A DNA stretch of 43,115 bases, taken from IMG/VR virus record IMGVR_UViG_3300027797_001672, positions 1 through 43,115 of that record. One strand, 5' to 3'. A program made the position numbers and the translations under genes. The notes below the pieces were generated by a model. That model had not been told where the DNA came from. It was given only the letters and a program-made list of their open reading frames with translations, and did no database searches. Of the stretch, positions 6,568-14,624 are shown piece by piece (position 1 is the stretch's first letter; every line of letters begins with the position of its first letter). Source of the stretch: a virus.

Positions 6568-6894
6568 CTAGGACTTATTGGCTATTTTAAGAAGAATTAA
6601 ATATCCTATTAAATCATCAATATCATTATCGCCAGGAAATGCTTTATCGTTTTGAATTCTATTTAATTTATCATCAATTCGGACACGAATCTGTTCTGTT
6701 GAATCCGCCTTGGAAAATATGCGAATTGGATCTAGTGCTGAGTTTCCGTATGAGATATTTTTCTTTATAAGCATCTCTGAAATCTCTAAACACTCTCTAA
6801 TGATCTTGTGGCCAGAAGGAGCATCTGTTGCAATTAACTGAAGGTCTGTTATCCAAGCCTGATATCCGCCATCTTTATTTGGGTACTCGCTCAT
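6568..6894 (-). CDS. DUF1599/Nmad1-like protein (nucleotide modification associated)
   Basis: 108 residues from ATG 6894. The pattern KKNISYGNSALDP, FSKADSTEQIRVRIDDKLNRI and DDLIGYLILLKIA resembles the DUF1599 group (nucleotide modification associated domain 1), all-alpha proteins distantly like MazG. A longer reading from GTG 6957 is open, but the 48-residue HTH gene occupies that sequence in another frame and stops in an ATGA overlap with this ATG, so 6894 is the better start. A role in phage nucleotide metabolism or DNA modification is inferred from the family name only. Confidence 0.72.
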   Translation of the reverse strand: MSEYPNKDGGYQAWITDLQLIATDAPSGHKIIRECLEISEMLIKKNISYGNSALDPIRIFSKADSTEQIRVRIDDKLNRIQNDKAFPGDNDIDDLIGYLILLKIANKS

Positions 6895-7037
6895 TTTTTT
6901 CTCAACAATCCAAACTCTTGTAAATATCTCTGTATAGTCATAGCAGAGACCCCGCACTCTTTACCTATTTCCGTAACTGTTTTCTTTTGAACTATGTATC
7001 TTCTGTATAGCCAATCTTTGCTTTGATAAAGTTTCAT
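6891..7037 (-). CDS. 48-residue helix-turn-helix protein
   Basis: ATG 7037 to TGA 6891. The protein runs MKLYQSKDWLYRRYIVQ, then EIGKECGVSAMTIQRYLQEFG, a clean helix-turn-helix of the short phage type (recognition helix about residues 30-42). It is bracketed by ATGA overlaps on both sides, with the RuvC-like gene before and the DUF1599-like gene after, which is strong evidence that it is translated. Probably a DNA-binding regulator or a partner of a nuclease; its operator is unknown. Confidence 0.82.
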   Translation of the reverse strand: MKLYQSKDWLYRRYIVQKKTVTEIGKECGVSAMTIQRYLQEFGLLRKK

Positions 7038-7600
7038 CGCTTAGTAAGCACCTGGTTACTATAGTGTGCAATTCCAAAGCTATCTGCAACATCAAAATCT
7101 ATAATTTCTAAACCGTATTTTTTATTAAAATAATCAGCAGTTCTTTGCTTTCTCATATTTCTTAACTGATTTTTATACCAAGATTCAGCATACCCTGGGT
7201 TAGCCAACCTTATTGCAGACTTCTCATCTTTTGTAGGGTTTTTGTTGCCAATGTACGCCTGCCACGAGGATGGGCTAATAGTAATAACCTTAGCACCAGT
7301 AGACATAAGCTCAGCAATAACAACTCCATAGACATAAGACAATTTTATCACAGCATCTGGTGATCTGACAAGTATTGCACCCTCTACGGCAATATAATCA
7401 CTCTTTAATTCATCTAGCATCATTGCCATTTTGTTTTTTGCATCATAAATTTTTTCATATATATCTTCGCCAACAAGATTTATCTTTCCCCACTTTAGGG
7501 GAATATCGTCTTCCATTAAACAAAAGGCTATAGAGTTGGTTGAGGCATCTATCCCTAAAACCCTATTTGCTTTTGTCTTTATGAGGCTAGCTAATTTCAT
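7034..7600 (-). CDS. RuvC-like Holliday junction resolvase
   Basis: 188 residues with an RNase H-like fold. Acidic catalytic positions are visible in order: VLGIDASTNS (about residues 14-23), IAVEGAIL (about 69-76) and DFDVADSFGIAHY (about 168-180). This is the RuvC pattern, a little longer than typical phage members. It would resolve branched DNA from recombination before packaging, working with the RecA of this operon. AAGGAA lies six bases before the ATG. It overlaps the upstream zinc protein by 14 bases and the HTH gene by ATGA. Confidence 0.85.
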   Translation of the reverse strand: MKLASLIKTKANRVLGIDASTNSIAFCLMEDDIPLKWGKINLVGEDIYEKIYDAKNKMAMMLDELKSDYIAVEGAILVRSPDAVIKLSYVYGVVIAELMSTGAKVITISPSSWQAYIGNKNPTKDEKSAIRLANPGYAESWYKNQLRNMRKQRTADYFNKKYGLEIIDFDVADSFGIAHYSNQVLTKR

Positions 7601-7865
7601 CTACTATTCCTTGTAATAATTTCTTTGATTTAGAATTTGATTTCTTTAAACAGGAAGAGCAAGATTCATCTGAGTTGTATCTGCTAAGCTGAGATTTACA
7701 TGTTTTACATAACCTGACTGCACCCTTTTTGATAGCTTTTTTTTCATAATACTTTTCCATGATTCTTTTATTTGTTGCAACCCTGCAACACTCATCTGTA
7801 CAATATTTTTGATTATGGGTTTTCCCAATAAAATCTTTAGCGCATTCCGTATTAGCACAAATCAT
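7587..7865 (-). CDS. Small double zinc-knuckle protein
   Basis: 92 residues. The N-terminal half has C-x4-C and CTDECC (MICANTECAKDF, NQKYCTDECC), a common phage zinc-ribbon layout. A second site is CKTC and CSSC (about residues 53-73), followed by a Ser/Lys-rich stretch. Two zinc sites on a basic protein suggest nucleic-acid or protein binding, perhaps as a nuclease accessory since it sits between Cas4-like and RuvC-like genes with ATGA coupling. No specific function known. Confidence 0.8.
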   Translation of the reverse strand: MICANTECAKDFIGKTHNQKYCTDECCRVATNKRIMEKYYEKKAIKKGAVRLCKTCKSQLSRYNSDESCSSCLKKSNSKSKKLLQGIVDEIS

Positions 7866-8653
7866 ATCTTAGGAACCTTATATAAGTCTATTTCTACTGT
7901 GCCCACTGGACCAGACTTGTCATAGCATGCCTTTTTAACTGGGCAATAAGTACAGGGCATCTTTGACTTAGTTGATCCTGATGGCCTTACTGGTAGGTCT
8001 CCATTTTGAAAGTTATCCCAGACTTGCTCCATCCAAGAAAATGCCTCTTCGATTATTGCTTTATTCTTATCATTCATTGAAATAGGAATAATTAATATCT
8101 CTTGGGTGTTTTTGTTTTCATACAGAAAGAATCCTTCTTTAGCATTCTTTAATTTCATATAGGTTAATAGCTGAAGCATATGGTTTGCTGACGACTTCAT
8201 CTCTGACTGCCTAGTATCCCATACCTCTTGCTTTGCCGTCTTGATTTCACCAATCACAGTTTCGCCATCATACTCCATAATAAGATCTATAAAACCTCTA
8301 ATTGGAGGATATTCATTAATAATCTCTTCTTCTTCAGCTTTCCATTCTGGCATAGTCTTGATTAGCTTTTGCAGTCTCTCGTGAGCTTGTGTTCCTTGAG
8401 CCATATTGGCAACAGCTACAGCATCATTATCATCAATAAAGACTGCGCCAGAAAACGCCATGTACCAATATCTTGGACAAGTTCCATGACCGTATCCAAG
8501 TGAACTTGGGCTAAATGATTTCTTTGTCATCTCGCCGTCTGCTCTTTTTGTATTTCGATAGGATTCATCTAGCAGGGCAGCAAATTTTTCTGGGTCAAAA
8601 AACTTTCCAGTGTGTTTTTTAAACTTAAGATTCTTTACAATATCTCTGGCCAT
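7862..8653 (-). CDS. Cas4/RecB-like PD-(D/E)XK exonuclease with Cys cluster
   Basis: 263 residues. The nuclease core has the acidic residue of RGFIDLIMEY (about residues 120-129) and the ExK pair of VIGEIKTAKQ (about 134-143), with a Gln-containing motif later in HMLQLLTYMKL. A Cys near residue 59 (HGTCPRYWY) plus CTYC and AC at the C-terminus (about 233-243) match the four-Cys iron-sulphur layout of Cas4-type nucleases. These resect DNA ends. In this operon it would act with RecA and the RuvC-like enzyme in recombination or replication. No cas genes are nearby. Confidence 0.87.
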   Translation of the reverse strand: MARDIVKNLKFKKHTGKFFDPEKFAALLDESYRNTKRADGEMTKKSFSPSSLGYGHGTCPRYWYMAFSGAVFIDDNDAVAVANMAQGTQAHERLQKLIKTMPEWKAEEEEIINEYPPIRGFIDLIMEYDGETVIGEIKTAKQEVWDTRQSEMKSSANHMLQLLTYMKLKNAKEGFFLYENKNTQEILIIPISMNDKNKAIIEEAFSWMEQVWDNFQNGDLPVRPSGSTKSKMPCTYCPVKKACYDKSGPVGTVEIDLYKVPKI

Positions 8654-8992
8654 TTATGAGTTATACCTAACGACATACTTAAGTGCATCTACAAGCTTGT
8701 CTATGGACTCTTTTACTGAATAATATACATTCTTTTTATTGTTATTTACGGTACCAGCTTTGTCTTTAGCAATAGTAGAGTAAACAGAAGACATTACTGC
8801 AAACTTAGTAGACATTGCTTGCAGTTCCATAATAAGAATAGGGGCTTTTGCTGATGGAACATCTGGTGTCATCAATAGCTTTACAACAATAGCCAATGCT
8901 TTGTCTAGGTGCTCATCTTGCATGTATTCGTGCAGATCATTGAACTCTGTTATATCACTAATTAATTGAAGTGTGTTCTTATCTTCCGCCAT
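8654..8992 (-). CDS. Hypothetical helical protein next to the Cas4-like nuclease
   Basis: 112 residues, no family recognised. It appears wholly alpha-helical, with an acidic N-terminus (MAEDKNTLQLISDITEF), a mid-helix rich in Met/Ala and a basic linker (TVNNNKKNVYYS). No Cys cluster or nucleotide-binding motif. The stop is immediately followed by the ATG of the nuclease, so a partner or loading role for that enzyme is possible but unproven. Confidence 0.75.
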   Translation of the reverse strand: MAEDKNTLQLISDITEFNDLHEYMQDEHLDKALAIVVKLLMTPDVPSAKAPILIMELQAMSTKFAVMSSVYSTIAKDKAGTVNNNKKNVYYSVKESIDKLVDALKYVVRYNS

Positions 8993-9086
8993 TTTTAATC
9001 CTCTTATCTAATTTGTCTATGAACAACCCCATAGGGTATCCAATTAAAAATCCTACTGCAATCCCGCAAAGGAAAAACATTTCCAT
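8979..9086 (-). CDS. 35-residue membrane microprotein
   Basis: ATG 9086 to TAA 8979. MEMFFLCGIAVGFLIGYPMG is one hydrophobic span with Gly spacing, followed by a charged end (DKLDKRIKNGG). Its ATG overlaps the XapX stop (TAATG), and its end overlaps the next gene by 14 bases, so it fits the coupled operon. Possibly a partner of the XapX protein in the membrane; far from the endolysin, so a holin role is not supported. Confidence 0.68.
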   Translation of the reverse strand: MEMFFLCGIAVGFLIGYPMGLFIDKLDKRIKNGGR

Positions 9087-9244
9087 TAGATGAACCTCTG
9101 AACTATTCCGAAACCAATCCAAAGACCAACTATTCCCATCAGTCCTGCGAATACAGGAGGTGCTGGAATTGGTAGTTTAAGAATACTAAATATTGCACCT
9201 ACCGCAGTGCCAGTTAATGTTGTTAAAAAAATTTCTTTAATCAT
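9086..9244 (-). CDS. XapX-domain membrane protein
   Basis: 52 residues. Two hydrophobic stretches joined by a proline-rich turn: TLTGTAVGAIFSILKLP, then IPAPPVFAGLMGIVGLWIGFG. The Gly-rich first helix, the P-x-PAPP turn and the GLxG pattern are those of the XapX (DUF1427) family, small two-helix membrane proteins of unknown function found in bacteria and phages. The ATG lies within the last codons of the upstream gene, and the stop is a TAATG junction with the 35-residue membrane microprotein. Confidence 0.8.
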   Translation of the reverse strand: MIKEIFLTTLTGTAVGAIFSILKLPIPAPPVFAGLMGIVGLWIGFGIVQRFI

Positions 9245-9542
9245 GATTGTCCTCCCAGAATTGCATTAGTTCTTCTAATACAGTCCATTCAATAATTCCA
9301 AGTCGTACCTTGGAATCTTTACCTATAATAATCTTTAATGCTGGATGCATATCTCTGCTTACTTTAAATGTATCAGTGCATATCTTTGCCCAGATGTCTT
9401 TATTTAAAGTGAATGATGATCCTGCTTCTTTATAATCAACAAGGAACTGTTTCCATTGAGCGTCACCCTTTTGATAATCTCCACGCCCACTGTTTTTTTG
9501 AGCCTTAGCCCCATCCCTTTTGACTTCTGATCTTTCTGACAT
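9237..9542 (-). CDS. Hypothetical protein in the RecA operon
   Basis: 101 residues. The first 30 are basic and polar, likely disordered (RSEVKRDGAKAQKNSGRGD). The rest looks folded, with NKDIWAKICTDTFKVSRD and KVRLGIIEWTVLEELMQFWED. No recognised family or catalytic motif. Stop-start overlap with the upstream zinc-ribbon gene and an 8-base overlap with the XapX gene place it in the recombination operon. Confidence 0.75.
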   Translation of the reverse strand: MSERSEVKRDGAKAQKNSGRGDYQKGDAQWKQFLVDYKEAGSSFTLNKDIWAKICTDTFKVSRDMHPALKIIIGKDSKVRLGIIEWTVLEELMQFWEDNHD

Positions 9543-9739
9543 CAGCCAACACTATACCTTGTCTCATGCCCATCCTTACATTTCCAGTACATCTCCATGG
9601 AATTTGTGTTGAATTCATATGACTCAACATATAAATCACACTTTGAGCAAGGCCTCATCTGTTTTATTATTTGAATATTTTCATCAAGAATATTTTCTTC
9701 AACATTAATATTTTTTAAAAATTCATTAAGATTTGGCAT
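9542..9739 (-). CDS. Small zinc-ribbon protein downstream of RecA
   Basis: 65 residues from ATG 9739, which has AAGGA at suitable spacing; a TTG three bases upstream is a less likely start. The N-terminal half is an acidic helix (NINVEENILDENIQ). The C-terminal half has CSKC and a C-x2-GH pair (YWKCKDGHETRYS), enough for one zinc site of CCCH type. It overlaps the RecA stop by 14 bases. Function unknown. Confidence 0.75.
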   Translation of the reverse strand: MPNLNEFLKNINVEENILDENIQIIKQMRPCSKCDLYVESYEFNTNSMEMYWKCKDGHETRYSVG

Positions 9740-10730
9740 CAATGTCCTTAATTAGCTGATCAACAACCTTTGGATTATCTTTTAAGTATGTGACAGCTTT
9801 TGCACGACCCTGTAATCTTTCTCCATTTATAGTGTACCAAGCGCCGCCCTTTTCTATAGCGCCAACCATTTCTGCGACATCCAGAGTCTCTCCAACAAGA
9901 TCAACTCCTAGAGATTCTCCTTGGTAGTAGAAATCGTATTGTCCAGATAAGTTAGGGGGGCCGAGCTTGTTGTAATCAATAATCCAATTGACTGGTCTGC
10001 CAACTCTTTGTTCAATAATCTTGTCACCAACCTTAACGCCTGCTTTGATAGCATTAGCTTCAGCCTCAGAAGACCAAAGCTTAATGACGGTGGAAGAGAA
10101 GAACTTGACTGCCATTCCTCCTGTCGGTATGTGGGAGGCATGCATAGATCCAAACTGATTTCTTTGTTGTGAGATGAGTACCAATAGTGTGTTCTTGTTT
10201 GCATAGTTTAACATCTTGACTGCGTGAGTCATATCCTTTGCTTCAGCGCCGATTTGCTTTGTGTCTTGCAAATCTTTCATTTCATTACCATCTTTTTCAA
10301 AATAAATAGCTGGTAGTAATGCTGATATAGAATCAACTACAATAATATCAACACCCGCATCCATTAGCTTGGTAGCAACATCGACCATATCATTAACTGT
10401 TTTAGCTGGTGAGTAGATAAGGGAAGACGAATCTACTCCAAGCATCTCTGCCCAAGCCTGATCGTAGGATGCTTCAGCATCAATCCATGCACAAGTCTTA
10501 CCTTCTTTTTGTGCAATCGCAATCATCTGTAAACAGAATGAAGATTTTCCCGCTGACTTATTGCCCCAAACAAGAACCTGTCTTCCGTAGCCAAGCCCAC
10601 CTTTTAAGGCCATGTTAAGGCCAATGCTTGGTGTCTTTTGCTTTTCTACTTTTACGTCTTGTGCTGCTTTAACTCTTGCTCTTGTTTTTGGATCTAGTGC
10701 TGCTAGGATATCGTCTATCGCTATAGTCAT
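9726..10730 (-). CDS. recA: RecA-like recombinase
   Basis: 334 residues. Walker A is GNKSAGKSS (about residues 56-64), Walker B is DIIVVDSISALLP, and the stretch ISQQRNQFGSM with TGGMAVKFFSS corresponds to the loop region that contacts ssDNA in bacterial RecA. It promotes strand exchange and would act with the phage ssDNA-binding protein, Cas4-like nuclease and RuvC-like resolvase. It is divergent from host-type RecA, for example where RecA has NQIR, so it is a phage lineage and not a recent host capture. A TATAAT at 10752-10757 may give it a separate promoter. Confidence 0.9.
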   Translation of the reverse strand: MTIAIDDILAALDPKTRARVKAAQDVKVEKQKTPSIGLNMALKGGLGYGRQVLVWGNKSAGKSSFCLQMIAIAQKEGKTCAWIDAEASYDQAWAEMLGVDSSSLIYSPAKTVNDMVDVATKLMDAGVDIIVVDSISALLPAIYFEKDGNEMKDLQDTKQIGAEAKDMTHAVKMLNYANKNTLLVLISQQRNQFGSMHASHIPTGGMAVKFFSSTVIKLWSSEAEANAIKAGVKVGDKIIEQRVGRPVNWIIDYNKLGPPNLSGQYDFYYQGESLGVDLVGETLDVAEMVGAIEKGGAWYTINGERLQGRAKAVTYLKDNPKVVDQLIKDIDAKS

Positions 10731-10751
10731 TTATTCTCTTTCTTTTATACA

Positions 10752-10780
10752 ATTATATCATTAAAATAAATTGCCGTGAA
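10752..10780 (-). promoter_or_regulatory. Candidate promoter upstream of recA
   Basis: TATAAT (10752-10757) lies 17 bases from TTCACG (10775-10780, four of six bases matching TTGACA) on the minus strand. It overlaps the end of the MazG-like gene. It could add internal transcription of recA and the downstream recombination genes. Moderate evidence only. Confidence 0.45.
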
Positions 10781-11153
10781 GCTTTGCTCTATCCTTATTT
10801 ATTTCCATTTTTTTAAATAGAATTTCATCTAAGCTATGTTCTACAAATCCACCATTACGCATTGATGCATACAAATCAAGAGTTCTAATTAATATATCAA
10901 CCATCTCTTCTACAATTTCTTCAGACCCTTTATTCTTTCTCATAGCTTCAAGAACTTCAGTGACCTCAGAGTGTATCAATGCTAATTTGTTTCCAAATAC
11001 ATCAAAGTTTTTTGGCTTATCCCAAAAACCTTTTTCAATTGCAGTCTCGTGCAATAATGCTGCAAGTACGTCTAGCCCATAGTCTGTGACTAGTACCATC
11101 TCGCCTTTACTCGAAGTCTGTAATGAGCTGGTCGTTATTGAACCCTGATTCAT
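10761..11153 (-). CDS. MazG-like NTP pyrophosphohydrolase
   Basis: 130 residues. The all-alpha MazG signature is seen as LIHSEVTEVLEAMR (metal-binding Glu residues about 61-66) and VEEMVDILIRTLDL (Glu and Asp of the second motif). Such enzymes hydrolyse (d)NTPs or ppGpp-like nucleotides. The start MNQGSI at 11153 has AAAAGGAA before it but overlaps the upstream gene by 47 bases; ATG 11099 (MVLVTDYG) is a later alternative that would remove most of the overlap. It would tune nucleotide pools for the polymerase encoded just upstream. Confidence 0.78.
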   Translation of the reverse strand: MNQGSITTSSLQTSSKGEMVLVTDYGLDVLAALLHETAIEKGFWDKPKNFDVFGNKLALIHSEVTEVLEAMRKNKGSEEIVEEMVDILIRTLDLYASMRNGGFVEHSLDEILFKKMEINKDRAKLHGNLF

Positions 11154-11358
11154 TTTTTCCTTTTAGCGTAAATGTAAATGTCTGATCATCTGAATTGTAA
11201 TCGACCTTAAGTTCTTGGTCATCTGTTGCAGCATTCATAAATAAATCTGTGGACACTGTGATTGTGCCAAGCGTCTCTAGTGCCGCAATTAAAATCTTTG
11301 GTACGCTAAGGGCACCAAATATATCCTCTGCTGTACTCACTTTAATGTCTTCTGTCAT
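11107..11358 (-). CDS. Hypothetical protein following DnaE
   Basis: 83 residues, no family recognised. Acidic, with a beta-strand pattern in the second half (GTITVSTDLF, ELKVDYNSDDQTFTFTLKG). AAGGAG precedes the ATG by five bases, and the ATG overlaps the polymerase stop (ATGA), so it is almost certainly expressed with the polymerase. A polymerase accessory role is possible by position only. Confidence 0.75.
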   Translation of the reverse strand: MTEDIKVSTAEDIFGALSVPKILIAALETLGTITVSTDLFMNAATDDQELKVDYNSDDQTFTFTLKGKNESGFNNDQLITDFE

Positions 11359-14300
11359 TTTATCTCCTTGATATTTAGCGTTCCGTCATCTAGTTTAGCT
11401 AACGTCACCTTGCATTTCATTCCTTCTCGCATTTTTGCTAAAGTCATTTTATACATTGCTGGGAAAGCAATTGCTCTTGTTAACTTTTTGTCTCTGTCCG
11501 ATAAGACGATGTGGCTCATTTGCTTCCCAGCCTTGGTTGTGTAAGGTGTAAAGTTTACCACAATGTACTCGTCTTTTTCAAGATCATACGTTTTTCTGTA
11601 CAGATAATCAACAAATAGGTCACTAGAGTCTGGGCTTATATCGGACACCTTTATATACCTAGCTATTCTGTTGTCTCCAACTAGAATAAAATACATCTGT
11701 CCTGCTTCAATTTGTGTTTGCTCAGTATGGAATAAACCAACAGAACCAGTCTCATCAACTAGCTCAACTCTAGCCCACCCATTTCCACGCTTGATGGACT
11801 TAACCATTCCAAACATTACAAATGAACCAAGATCGTCAAACTCTTCAATTGGTCTTGCCTGAGCTTTAATCCTTGGAGGAATTCCTTCAAGATTAAATGT
11901 TGGAATACCTAAGTATTCATAGTAATTGTCTTTTTCATTTCCTTGCCTTTTGTTATCAGTAAACGCAGCACCGCCGATGGAGTTAAGAGCAGCAATAGCA
12001 CGGCTATTAATGCCAGAACCCTTTTTCGATGCCTTATCAATAAAGTCAGCATAGTCACTGAACGGTCTTCTTTCTATTATCTTGTTTGCAATACTGTCTG
12101 AAATAAACTTTACTTCAGCCAATCCAAATCTAATTGCATTATCTTGTAAAGAAAAATAAACCTGGGACTCATTGATATGAGGTAGTAGTACTTTTAGCCC
12201 AAGTCTTTTTGACTCAATTAAATATTCTGTTCTTGCGTCTTTATCATTTTCATTTTTAAGAATTGAAAACATGAACTCAAGCGGATAATAAAACTTAAGC
12301 CAAGCAGTATAATAACTAAGCATAGAGTAAGCAACAGCATGGGAACGGTTAAAAGAATAACCAGCATGCGCTTCAAAATCATGCCATAGCGCTTCGGCTT
12401 TTTTCTTAGTAATGTGTTCTGAAGCCCCAGCAATAAACTTATCTTTGAACTGGTCAAACTCTTTTGCATCCTTTTTCTTTCCAATAATCTTGCGGACCTT
12501 ATCAGCCTCTGCCCAAGTCATACCGCCCAAGTGTACGCATGCCTGCATAACTTGCTCTTGATATATAATAACACCATATGTATTCTCGGTAAAAGGCTTC
12601 ATAATTGTGTGCATGTAGTCCACAGCTTCGTTGCCATTCTTGCGACTAATGTAGGCTGCACCCACTGTATTCATTGCGCCAGGGCGCACAAGTGCATTAG
12701 AAGCAGCAAGATCTTCAAACTTATCTATACCCATCTTAATCAAAAGGTTTGTATAGGGCGTTGCTTCTGCCTGGAATACACCCTTTGTATACCCGTCGTT
12801 CAACATCTTGTAAACATTAGCATCGTCCATAGTCATTTCAGAAAGATTAATTGTTTTGCCGTGTCTATCTTTAATTGATTTAAGGGTATCAGAGATCACA
12901 GATAAAGTCTTAAGACCTAGTGCATCTAGCTTAATAAGACCTATATCTGCAACCGTATCCATATCGTATGCGACGACTGGAATTCTTCCTGATACTTTAT
13001 CTTGAGAGTCTTCACGAGATTCAACTGGTGCAAACTTTCTTAGATCATCCTTTGCAACAACTACGCCAGCGGCGTGTACACCAACTGATCTGATTCTTCC
13101 ACGAAGTCTATCGGCAAGCCAAACAACTTCTGGGTAACGCATTCTAAATTCTTTTGTATTAGGGGAATCAATAAAGTCCTCAAAGGTATCTACTGACTTT
13201 AGTGCACGGTTAACTTCTTGAAGGGGAACCATGAAAACACGAGAAGCATCTCTAACTACACCTTTGTCTTTAAAGTATGTATAGGTAGAGATAGAGGCAA
13301 CGTGCTTAAACTTCTTCTTTAAATAATCTTTAACTTCTTTGCGACGGCGGTCTTCAAAGTCTGTATCAATATCTGGAAAGTCATTGCGCTCTTCATTAAT
13401 AAATCTAAAGAACAATAGGTCATATTTAATTGGGTCAACATCAGTAATCCCTAATGTATAACAAACTAAAGATCCAGCGGCAGAGCCACGACCTGGACCA
13501 ACCATAATGTTATTTTCTTTAGCCCAATTAATCATATCCCCAACAACAAGAAAGTACGAAGCAAAATTCTTCTTGGCAATAATCCCAAGTTCTTCGTTAA
13601 GCCTGTCCATATAAATAGGGTCTGAAGCCTTCTGAAGCCTCTGTAAGCCCTTTTCAGCCAGCTCCCTTAGTCTTTCATCGGCATCTGTCTTTGGGACTGG
13701 CAGGAGGTCTAGGCCCTGATAGAAGTCATAGTCTCCAACCTTATCTGCAATTTCCATTGTATTCTCATATATGTCTGTTCGATTAATCCCAGCTTTATTA
13801 AAGTCTGCCTCTATTTCGGAACGGCTTTGAATAAACAAATTCATATCTTGGAATGAAATTCTACGGTCAGGATAAAGATAGTTAAATCTATCTAACATGT
13901 CTTTCATATTTCTGGACATATCGAAGTCCATATCTTTATCAGCCTTTGGAGATGTTGATAGAATGAGTAATGCTTCTTCTAATATTCTATCTTCTTCTTT
14001 AGCAAAGTGGGCATCTCCTGTTGCCACCGCTTTAATTTCAAGCTTGTCTGCTAATTCTAGAAGGGCGGAGTTGATCTCCATAGGGTTATGTGATTGCACT
14101 TCCACATAAAAATCTTGTCCGAAAGTTTGTTTAAAGCCTTTGAGAAGAAGTTCTGCTTCCTCCATGTTACCTTTATCGATAGCCTTACTAATGAGTCCAT
14201 TAAGACATCCGCTGAGAACGATAATACCTTCGCTATAATCATTTAAAACCTCTCTATCAATACGTGGCTTATGATAAAAGCCTTCGTTCCAAGCAAGTTC

Positions 14301-14624
14301 TTGTAGAATATTTATATTCTCCAGCCCCTTTTTATTTTTCGCTAGCAGAATAATATGGTTGTAGGCCTGAATAGACTTGTCTGTTTTAGAAGATCTGTCA
14401 AACCTATCGGTTGGAGAAATGTACGCCTCAACACCAAGAATTGGCTTAATGCCAGTTTCCTTTGCGGCAATCTGCATATCTCTGTGTGAAGAGAGAGTAC
14501 CATGGTCTGTAATTGCAATCGCAGTTTGCCCAGCATCTAACGCTGCTTGGCATAATTCTTTAGGTGAATTTAGTCCATCCATTAATGAATAATAGGAGTG
14601 AACATGTAGGTGTGTAAAGCTCAT
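11355..14624 (-). CDS. dnaE: DNA polymerase III alpha subunit (DnaE-type)
   Basis: 1,089 residues from ATG 14624. The N-terminal PHP domain (about 1-250) retains its metal-site motifs: FTHLHVHS, ITDHGT, GVEAY and ATGDAHF. The polymerase active site is seen in GPGRGSAAGS, PDIDTDF (about 415-421, two catalytic Asp) and IKLDALGLKTL (about 563-573, third Asp). The C-terminal region (about 960-1089) has an OB-fold pattern (MFGMVKSIKRG, VELVDETGSVGLF). It is somewhat shorter than cellular DnaE. No separate proofreading exonuclease is seen, so the intact PHP site may do this job. The ATG is a TAATG junction with the upstream 68-residue gene; an in-frame ATG at 14642 lacks a binding site. Confidence 0.93.
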   Translation of the reverse strand: MSFTHLHVHSYYSLMDGLNSPKELCQAALDAGQTAIAITDHGTLSSHRDMQIAAKETGIKPILGVEAYISPTDRFDRSSKTDKSIQAYNHIILLAKNKKGLENINILQELAWNEGFYHKPRIDREVLNDYSEGIIVLSGCLNGLISKAIDKGNMEEAELLLKGFKQTFGQDFYVEVQSHNPMEINSALLELADKLEIKAVATGDAHFAKEEDRILEEALLILSTSPKADKDMDFDMSRNMKDMLDRFNYLYPDRRISFQDMNLFIQSRSEIEADFNKAGINRTDIYENTMEIADKVGDYDFYQGLDLLPVPKTDADERLRELAEKGLQRLQKASDPIYMDRLNEELGIIAKKNFASYFLVVGDMINWAKENNIMVGPGRGSAAGSLVCYTLGITDVDPIKYDLLFFRFINEERNDFPDIDTDFEDRRRKEVKDYLKKKFKHVASISTYTYFKDKGVVRDASRVFMVPLQEVNRALKSVDTFEDFIDSPNTKEFRMRYPEVVWLADRLRGRIRSVGVHAAGVVVAKDDLRKFAPVESREDSQDKVSGRIPVVAYDMDTVADIGLIKLDALGLKTLSVISDTLKSIKDRHGKTINLSEMTMDDANVYKMLNDGYTKGVFQAEATPYTNLLIKMGIDKFEDLAASNALVRPGAMNTVGAAYISRKNGNEAVDYMHTIMKPFTENTYGVIIYQEQVMQACVHLGGMTWAEADKVRKIIGKKKDAKEFDQFKDKFIAGASEHITKKKAEALWHDFEAHAGYSFNRSHAVAYSMLSYYTAWLKFYYPLEFMFSILKNENDKDARTEYLIESKRLGLKVLLPHINESQVYFSLQDNAIRFGLAEVKFISDSIANKIIERRPFSDYADFIDKASKKGSGINSRAIAALNSIGGAAFTDNKRQGNEKDNYYEYLGIPTFNLEGIPPRIKAQARPIEEFDDLGSFVMFGMVKSIKRGNGWARVELVDETGSVGLFHTEQTQIEAGQMYFILVGDNRIARYIKVSDISPDSSDLFVDYLYRKTYDLEKDEYIVVNFTPYTTKAGKQMSHIVLSDRDKKLTRAIAFPAMYKMTLAKMREGMKCKVTLAKLDDGTLNIKEIK

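Noticed and set aside
6895-6957. N-terminal extension of the DUF1599-like protein from GTG 6957
   Set aside because: The bases code the end of the HTH protein in another frame, and the ATGA overlap points to ATG 6894.
7862-8653. Cas4-like gene as a sign of a CRISPR system
   Set aside because: No repeat-spacer array, cas1 or cas2 is present; the operon is one of phage recombination.
8979-9244. XapX and 35-residue membrane proteins as holins
   Set aside because: They are about 6 kb from the endolysin, in the recombination operon, and have no holin-specific features.
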